Shown piece after piece: positions 56,873 through 64,000 of a DNA stretch of 64,000 nucleotides. The DNA lies in the NCBI GenBank assembly GCA_027596075.1, contig JADGJC010000082.1, positions 1 through 64,000 on the forward strand. The letters run 5' to 3'. This stretch comes from Rhizophlyctis rosea (lineage: Eukaryota; Chytridiomycota; Chytridiomycetes; Rhizophlyctidales; Rhizophlyctidaceae). Every line of letters begins with the position of its first letter. The first letter of the stretch is position 1. The notes below the pieces were generated by a model, which worked only from the letters and a program-made list of their open reading frames with translations, ran no database searches and had not been told where the DNA came from. The translations under genes and the position numbers were made by a program.

Positions 56873-59292
56873 ATGTTTAAGAAGGGGACCACTGGGTTAA
56901 AACCTGTGAAGCGAGGGATATGGGACGGGGACGACGAAGACGACGAAGCCACCAACCCACTGGAAACCGCACCACCAAAGCGGAGGGCGATCGACTTGGG
57001 AGGAGACAGTCCTGTGCGGGAACCTCCTGCATTCTATATGGATGACGCACAAGATGGTCAGGATAGTGGGGCAGGGGCAGGGGCAGGGACGAGTGAAGAA
57101 GAAGAAGAGGAGGACCCATTGGAAGCATTCATGGCGGGCGTAAACAACGATCTCAAAGAAGAGGCGGCTGCAGCAAAACCTGCCGCTACAAAACCGGCAC
57201 GACGGGATGAATATGAGGAAGACGACTATGTAGAAAGCTACATCAAACACATGAAGGAGAAGGGAATTGAAGTAGGAAAAGGTGGTGGACAGCAAGGAGG
57301 GCGTGGCGAGGACGTTGATTCGGACGAAGAAGTTTATGCAACCGCCCGCGCCATTGATGCAGCTGCCGCCAATGCACCTGATGCGGACGACCTCAACGCA
57401 AGCATGTACGACTCCAACAAGCGCAAGGAAATTGAACCATTAGCGCCCGTCGATCATTCCACCATTGATTACATTGAAATTGAAAAGAATTTCTACGAGG
57501 AGCATGAGGATCTTGCGAAGCTGTCGGATGTCGACGTGTGGAAAATCAGGTCGGAGTTGGACATGCGCGTGACGGGACATGACATCGCAAAACCATGCAT
57601 CTCCTTTGCGCACTTTGGGTTTGACGAGGCACTGCTGGAGGCGATCATCAAGCAGGGGTTTTCACAACCATCTGGAATCCAGCAGCAGGCTGTTCCGGTG
57701 GCGTTGAGTGGGAGGGACATCATCGGCATTGCAAAGACCGGTAGCGGGAAAACAGCATCCTTCGTATGGCCCATGCTAGTCCACATCATGGACCAACAAG
57801 AACTCGAAAAAGGCGACGGTCCCATCGGTCTGATCCTCGCCCCAACCCGCGAACTAGCCTCCCAAATCCACACCGAAACCAAAAAATTCGCCAAGTCCTA
57901 CGGCCTCCGCGTCGCAGTAGTCTACGGTGGCGCCTCAAAAGGCGAACAATTCAAAGAACTCCGTGGCGGCGGCGTCGAAATCCTCGTCGCAACACCCGGC
58001 CGTCTCATCGACCTCATCAAAATGAAAGCCACCAACCTCCGTCGCGTATCCTACCTCGTCCTCGACGAAGCCGACCGGATGTTCGACCTGGGCTTCGAAC
58101 CTCAAGTCCGCTCCATCTGCAAAAACGTCCGTCCAGACCGCCAAACCCTCCTCTTCTCCGCTACTTTCCCGCGCCGCATCGAAGCTCTCGCTCGCGACAT
58201 CCTCACCGAACCCGTCCGCATCTCCATCGGCAACGTTGGCGTCGCTAATACGGATGTCACCCAACATATCACCATCCTGCCGGACGACTCGTACAAGTGG
58301 AAGTGGCTGACGGAGCGGTTGGTGAAGTTTACAGTGGAGGGGAGCGTAATTGTTTTCATTGGGAAGAAGGCGGGTGTGGATGAGTTGAGCGAGAATTTGA
58401 AAGCGCAAGGGTTTGATGTGAAGAGTTTGCACGGAGATATGATGCAGCAGGATAGGGATGCCGTTGTGAGGGATTTCAAGGCGGGGAAGGTGAAGGTTCT
58501 GGTTAGTACGGATGTTGCCGCTAGGGGGTTGGATATCAAGAGTGTCAAGACGGTCGTTAATTATGATGGTAAGTTGATGAGGTGGTTGTGTTCTTTCGCT
58601 TCCTGCCTTTCGTCTTTGTTCTTGTGCTTTTGCAACTTGAGTAGTAGTTCCTTGGCAGTGTATTTTGCGCTCAGACTTGTCAAGAACACATCTAATCACT
58701 TGAATCCCCTCCCCTTTCATTCTCGACATTCTCTTTTTGCACGTCATTACAACACAAAACAGTGGCACGAGACATCGACTCCCACGTCCACCGCATCGGG
58801 CGCACAGGCCGCGCCGGAGAAAAGGGAACAGCGTATACGCTCATCACGCAAAAGGAGGACAAGTTTGCTGGGGAGCTTGTGAGGAATTTGGAGGAAGGGG
58901 GGCAGAACGTGCCGGCAGATTTGATGGCGTTGGCGATGAGGGATGGGAGGTTTAGGAGTATGAGGGAGAGGTTTGGAAGGGGTGGTGGACGGGGTGGAGG
59001 TAGGGGTGGACGGGGTGGAAGGGGAAGGGGGAGGGGACGGGGTGGGTTTGGTGGTGGTGGTGGTGGGAATGCGAATAGTACGCCGTTGGGTGGGGGGAGG
59101 GGTGGAAGGGGTGGGGGTGGTGGTGGGCAGCGGGGAGGAGCTGGAGGTGGGGGAAGAGGAGGGTTTGGTGGGATGCAGTTTACGGCGTTCCAAAAGGCCA
59201 GTTCCAATGCGGGGAGGTCGACTTCTTTTGTTGGGGGCAGGGGTGGGGGTCCGTCTGGGCCTCCGCCTCGACGGATGTGGGATGAGGAATAA
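56873..59292 (+). CDS. DDX42: DEAD-box RNA helicase DDX42 homologue (741 aa, 2 exons)
   Basis: Exons are 56873-58568 and 58763-59292; the intron (GTAAGT to AACAG) joins VNYD to VARDIDSH. Motifs in order: Q motif ([11 protein letters not shown]), I (AKTGSGKT), Ia (APTREL), Ib (TPGR), II (DEAD in [12 protein letters not shown]), III (SAT), IV-V ([10 protein letters not shown]) and VI ([10 protein letters not shown]). The stretches [19 protein letters not shown] and [18 protein letters not shown] are specific to the DDX42/SF3b125 branch, which associates with SF3B1 during U2 snRNP assembly. The N-terminus is acidic; the C-terminus is an RGG/Gly-rich RNA-binding tail. Confidence 0.95.
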
Positions 59293-59573
59293 AGATGCGG
59301 TAACTTGCTAGTACTAAATGCAGCAGGGTGTTACACAGCCCAGGCTGCATGACAATACTTGCTGGCTCGTTCATTTCGCATGGGCTGTCCGAATGATTGA
59401 TGGTATGAGCAACCACATGCATACCTGACAGTATTCTGTTGCAATGAGACGAATCATTACTGAGCTTACGGTCTGAACGAAAAAGGGCTAAGCAATTCGG
59501 AAACAGTGAGGACAGATGAGAGTACCACAAAGATGGACCACATCATTCTATTGGATGCATATCTTCCAGTCGA

Positions 59574-61562
59574 TCACAGCCAGCCTGTAATGAAAGTCGC
59601 CCGTCTATTCCAGTTGAAGATGGCGACCACCCCGTCCCTCGTCCGTCCAACCTTCCCGCGTGCGTAGGATGGCACCCAACCTACACGATCCAAACCGTTC
59701 CATATCCAGCCATTGTCCTCGACTGGGCCGACGGCTACTTCCCCCAGAATACCACGTGCGTCATCACCGTGCACTAGTTGACAATCAATGCGGTCCCGTC
59801 CATTTAAAACCTTCCAGATTTGCCAACTATTATCCTTACGAGCTACTATCCCGCCACCATCCCGTGTAATAGCAAGGGATCCGATATCCGTTGCGATTTG
59901 CGCCTGCCATAAGTGATTTCCAGACGTTGTATCCCACAGCCGCAACACCCCATCAGCACTCTTATCATCACCGCTGGTCGCCACTGTTCGTCCATCGCCT
60001 GATATCGCAACCTCGAAGATATCAGTTTGATGCCCGCCCAGAGTTTGCAAGAGGGTGCCAGTATTGGAGTCCCAAACTCGTACAGTATCGGCGGCGGCAC
60101 TTGCCACTCTATGCCCTGATGGTGTGATCGCCACTGACCAGACACTGGTAGTATGACCTCCAAGCGTCCACAGGTTTTCGCCAGTCCTAGTGTCCCACAA
60201 TCTTGCAGTATGATCTTTTGCCCCAGTCACGAGAATCCAAGCTTCTGCTGCCATATCCATTGAAGTAATATGTGCGGTGTGCCCTCGAAGCACATATAAA
60301 AGATCACCGGTCCTCACATCCCATACTTTGGCAGTTCTACCGGAGGTGAAGGCAGCGATTTCCATGTTCCCTGTGACAGCCATTGCGAATCCATCCGCTC
60401 CCTCAAAAGCGCGTGAGGGGCTTCCCGTCAAAGCGTTCCACAATATGGAGTGTTCTCTATTGCAGGTTATCACTGCACCGATTCCAGCTACCGTGACCAC
60501 CTGACCATACCAAGTCTGACTGGGAACGGTCAAGGTATCTTCCTCCCCAGTGGACTCCCATATTTTGACAGTGCCCTCAACTCGGGATCCTGTTACGACC
60601 ATCTCTCCGTTTCCCGTCATAGCCACGAACGCGACCGCCGAGGTATGGCTGAATGTGCCCGAAACTTTCCCGTTGTGTGCGTCCCACATAAATGCTAGAT
60701 TCTTATTTCTCGCAGCCGTGACTACCTTAAGTCCGTTCGCTGTGACCGCCGTGTCAAAGTCAGGGTAGTAATCAGGAGAATCTAGCCCGTCAAGTGAACT
60801 CAACAGGACACCTGCACGAAGGTCCCACATGTTTACCACATCATTCTGTCCCTTGGTAATGGCTACCTCCCCGCTTTGTGTTATGGCAAGACACGGATAC
60901 GCGAACATGTCGGCAATTTTATAAAGCCGATGGACACGGCAAGCCGTTTGAACATCCCGAACTTCCAAATATCCCTGTTCACAAAGCATCACCACTTCCC
61001 CTCCATCGGCAGTTGCCGCAATGGACTTGACCGGCGTGACGAGATTTTCGAAGATTCGAAGAAGGGCACCCGTCTCAGCGTTCCAAACTTTAGCAGTCCC
61101 ATTGTACAAAGCGGTCACCGCCACCAATCCATTTGCCGACACACCAACACCGGTTACGTGCGCAACATTTCCCTTCTGACCCTTTAGCGTTGACCTCAAA
61201 GTGCCTGTACGAGGATCCCACACATCAGCCCACGCAGCCATACGCCAAGCTGTCACCAATGTGCGTCCATCTGGTGTAATGGCAAAGTGGTAAGCGTTCT
61301 TAAAGGTCTGTAGGATGCTTCCAGTTCGGGGGTTCCAAAGTCTGACGTGGTTTTCCGACCTATTCAGCTCCTCCGAAGTCACAATTATCTTGCCATCTGG
61401 TGTAACTCCCACTGATTGAAGTCCTTTCGTGTTCAAGGTTCGAAAGCAGGCAGACCAGTACGCATCTGCCCCTTTCACTGTCACATCAAGCTCTTCCCGG
61501 AAAGCTTGGAAGAGTGCCGTCTCTGACGGACAAAAAGGGGCAGCAGAATGACGAATAGGCAC
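59574..61562 (-). CDS. WD40 repeat half of a TIR-NACHT-WD40 (NLR-type) gene
   Basis: A 662-codon open frame with about 13 WD blades (for example VWDPRTGTLRS, LWDTRTGENLWTLGGH, VWDSNTGTLLQTLGGH). It begins RHSAAPFCPSETALFQAF, the linker that normally joins a NACHT module to its WD40 sensor. The upstream exon (from 61635) reads in another frame: it gives VYDAYRFIQEFCDPISLSA, then would need to shift into this frame between 61562 and 61489. The first codon listed is not a real start. Blades are diverged from one another, not the near-identical repeats of fast-evolving fungal HET genes. It probably senses a ligand and should be read with the next entry as one gene. Confidence 0.8.
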   Translation of the reverse strand: MPIRHSAAPFCPSETALFQAFREELDVTVKGADAYWSACFRTLNTKGLQSVGVTPDGKIIVTSEELNRSENHVRLWNPRTGSILQTFKNAYHFAITPDGRTLVTAWRMAAWADVWDPRTGTLRSTLKGQKGNVAHVTGVGVSANGLVAVTALYNGTAKVWNAETGALLRIFENLVTPVKSIAATADGGEVVMLCEQGYLEVRDVQTACRVHRLYKIADMFAYPCLAITQSGEVAITKGQNDVVNMWDLRAGVLLSSLDGLDSPDYYPDFDTAVTANGLKVVTAARNKNLAFMWDAHNGKVSGTFSHTSAVAFVAMTGNGEMVVTGSRVEGTVKIWESTGEEDTLTVPSQTWYGQVVTVAGIGAVITCNREHSILWNALTGSPSRAFEGADGFAMAVTGNMEIAAFTSGRTAKVWDVRTGDLLYVLRGHTAHITSMDMAAEAWILVTGAKDHTARLWDTRTGENLWTLGGHTTSVWSVAITPSGHRVASAAADTVRVWDSNTGTLLQTLGGHQTDIFEVAISGDGRTVATSGDDKSADGVLRLWDTTSGNHLWQAQIATDIGSLAITRDGGGIVARKDNSWQIWKVLNGRDRIDCQLVHGDDARGILGEVAVGPVEDNGWIWNGLDRVGWVPSYARGKVGRTRDGVVAIFNWNRRATFITGWL

Positions 61563-64000
61563 TCAACGATATCGGATCACAAAATTCCTGAATGAAACGG
61601 TACGCGTCATACACGAGAGTCACCGTAGGATCCGGCTGCAAGTTGTGACCATGTCAACAATGTCATTACGATTTTTTCAATGCCCAATACGAGCACATAC
61701 CAAAAACTGTTGCCCTTCTGATATTGCCCAGTCGTTGAGATCCAATAATGCCAACGTAGCGGCGGGCACCATCCCAAGTACACTAACGACTTCCAACCAA
61801 TTCAGAAACTGCTCTTTCCAGAATGCTCTGAAGTTGGGAAGGAGGTCAGGTCGAAGGGTAAGGAGATCAGGTGGGGCGCGGAGAAAATGGTCAATGAAGT
61901 ACTGAGCAGCGTACTGCAAATGTTTCGATATGTTGTCCTGAATGCGAGCATCAAGATCCGGAATCTCCGAATTGAGCAAACTGGTATGGATGTGACACAT
62001 GTTGGGTTTCAATTCTGTATTCAGGGATCGAAGGCATTTGGACGCCAGATGTAGCTCACATCCGTTTCGGTTGATCAGGAATCTTTCGTCAGTGCATCGA
62101 GCTTGGTCGGTAAGGAAGTCGGCGAAGGATTTGTGGATGACACGAATCTGTTTGTCGGTGACGTACAGGAGGGAGACGATTCGCTTCAGTATATCAGCGA
62201 CGGTGTCTTCTTCGACCTGGAGGAGGTGACTAAGACTAGGCAAGTCGAGTGGAATCCGTAGCGTCACAATGGCCCCAACAATCAAGCGGAAGTTTTCGAA
62301 CCATCCGTTTCGCTGTTCCCTCTCAATCCCATCGAATGCATTTCCCAGGGTCCGCAAATACATGGCATCCATTGCACGATCCGCCGTCCCAACTTTATCA
62401 CCCGCCAACAGGTCGCCGATAACTTCGCTTCCATTCGCGGCACCTCGAAACTCCTCACATGCAAGATACAGCCACATAAAAAGTCCATGTGATCTATCTA
62501 CTAGTGCACCGGCCCATTGTGCATTCCTCTCCTTTCCGCCACGACTAAACTTATGTGCAACGCGGTCTTCCGCAAATAACAAGAGATCGGCTCTGTTCCT
62601 CGCCTCATCTAAATGTATTTCGTACGGCTCAAATTTCTCCAATTCTTGACGTATGTCGGCTACAGGACGACTGGTCACGAGCAACTTTATATTATTCGGG
62701 AGCTTCATTTCTCCAAACGCGCGCAGGAACTGATTCCTCTCCACTGACTCCGAAAGCCCACATTCGTCCAGGGCGTCCAAGACTATGACTGTAAACCGAT
62801 CCCGGGCTGCCGACCCCATCAATCCCACCTCCTTCAGGGAATTAACAATCAATTCCCGAAATGACCGAGACACGTTCGCAGTTGCTATGAACCCTGGTTC
62901 CTCTTGCTCGAGTTCAAGGATATGTTTGGCAATGCATGAAAACTTTGTAGCAAGTTGATATGCAATGGAGTGAATAAGCTGGACAGGATTGTTGCGGTCC
63001 GCATGATCAGCCTTGCAGATGAAGTATGCTGCAAGATTCACCGCTTCCAATTCGCGTAACTCGTTGATAGCTGTTGCAGCGACCACGGATTTCCCGGCAC
63101 CGGCGAGTGCTGTCAACCAAAATACGGAGGAGGCGGTGCTGTCGGTGGCCCATTTTTTCAAATCATCTAACAACCACTCTCGTGTGCCGGGCAATCGCTT
63201 GTGTGAGATCTCATCAATATCATTCTTCATCTTTCCAATGGCAACCGGGTTGAGGAGAGAATGTAGCTGCTTCAGTCGTTCTTTTTCTTCGGCGGTGACG
63301 GGAGCTTTTTGGCGCGCGAGTTTTGGCTGCACAGGAGGGGAAGCAGGCGGGCTTGTGGGTGGTGTGATGGGCGCGATTGGATGGGACGCACCAATGGACG
63401 TTGCGGATTGTTGTTGTTCATGTCGTCGCAAAGCTTGTTTGATGTTCGTGACTAGCTCTGTCACTTTCTGGTCCCACTCAGCCAACCCCTGGGATAGATC
63501 GATATACACAGCTCCCCCCGTGATGATGTGCGTCCAAGTAAAGGGGCCACAATCCAAACGGACAGGCACAATGATTTGTTTTCGATCGGCAGCAGTGCGC
63601 AGCTCACGCTTGCAGTTGGCTGAATTCTTGACGATGTAAAGAAATATGTTAGTAAACAAAGGATTGATGGATGGACAATGCAGCTCACCTCGTAATGGAC
63701 CGAAAGGAAGGAACAGATAATCTTGCTGTTGCTAATACCATGATACATGCCATCATATAGATCTCCCAGCCGGGGCATTTGCTCCTCATCGAACCATATC
63801 TTGTAGCCCTTCTTTTCAAGCTCTTTCTTGCACTTCACCACTATGTCTTTGTCCGTCCAACTACAATGCACATACTGTGAGTGGTTTAAGGATAACCATA
63901 TATTAGATCGATTCAATTACCAGTAGCTAATCATAACATCAAACTCCTTCGGTTGTTGCGGGGTCGAAACTGTTTGACGGCCAGGACTACGCGCCCGAGA
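61486..64000 (-). CDS. TIR and NACHT half of an NLR-type gene, 5' end beyond window
   Basis: Exons are over-64000 to 63921, 63860-63689, 63626-61701 and 61635 onward. The joined N-terminus reads FDVMISYCWTDKD, GYKIWFDEEQMPRLGDLYDG, SKIICSFLSVHYENSANCKRE and IIVPVRL: a TIR domain of the TIR_2 kind. After a Pro-rich linker comes a NACHT NTPase: Walker A LAGAGKS (near 63100), Walker B VIVLDALDEC (near 62790), the sensor-like LVTSRP, then a helical region ending at a splice into VYDAYRFIQEFCDP. In this frame the last exon stops at 61488-61486, so the WD40 part is out of frame. TIR domains signal by NAD cleavage or assembly, and NACHT oligomerises. The expected role is innate recognition or programmed cell death. 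Confidence 0.85.

Overview
The window reads as nuclear DNA of a zoosporic (flagellated) fungus, most likely a chytrid. Genes are split by many short GT-AG introns (mostly 50-200 nt). There is a secreted protein with a fungal cellulose-binding domain (CBM1), an SNF4-type AMPK gamma subunit, and two axonemal genes (an EFHC1-like triple-DM10 protein and NME7) that non-flagellated fungi lack. The species cannot be named from sequence alone.

Layout. Bases 1-11,300 are gene-poor and rich in remnants: a broken fibre-like gene ending in a peptidase-S74 chaperone domain (giant-virus or phage type), two small ORF remnants beside it, a nested palindrome, a dead Tc1/mariner transposase, direct repeats, a degenerate tRNA copy, an intron-containing GIY-YIG gene, an intact tRNA-Ile(UAU) with a 19-nt intron, and a degenerate tandem array. 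Bases 11,300-31,600 hold housekeeping genes: V-ATPase subunit F, a three-RRM RNA-binding protein, a TraB-domain protein, SNF4, two membrane proteins, glycine cleavage H protein and a two-HMG-box protein with a predicted mitochondrial presequence. Bases 31,600-34,200 are repeats, including a 36-bp tandem array between two roughly 200-bp direct repeats. Bases 34,200-59,300 are gene-dense: zinc alcohol dehydrogenase, the divergent EFHC1-like/NME7 pair, a P450, the CBM1 protein, a DNAJC3-like co-chaperone, a coiled-coil protein, ribosomal protein uS7 (with a 5-nt exon) and the DDX42 helicase. Bases 59,574-64,000 hold the most unusual locus, a TIR-NACHT-WD40 gene of the NLR type. It runs off the right edge and has a reading-frame break between its NACHT and WD40 parts.

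How genes relate. Most are independent housekeeping genes. Functional pairing is clearest for the EFHC1-like protein and NME7, which face away from one short intergenic region and both act on ciliary doublet microtubules. Exon boundaries were deduced by hand from GT/AG sites and reading phase. Where I give a total length, the exon lengths sum to a multiple of three.
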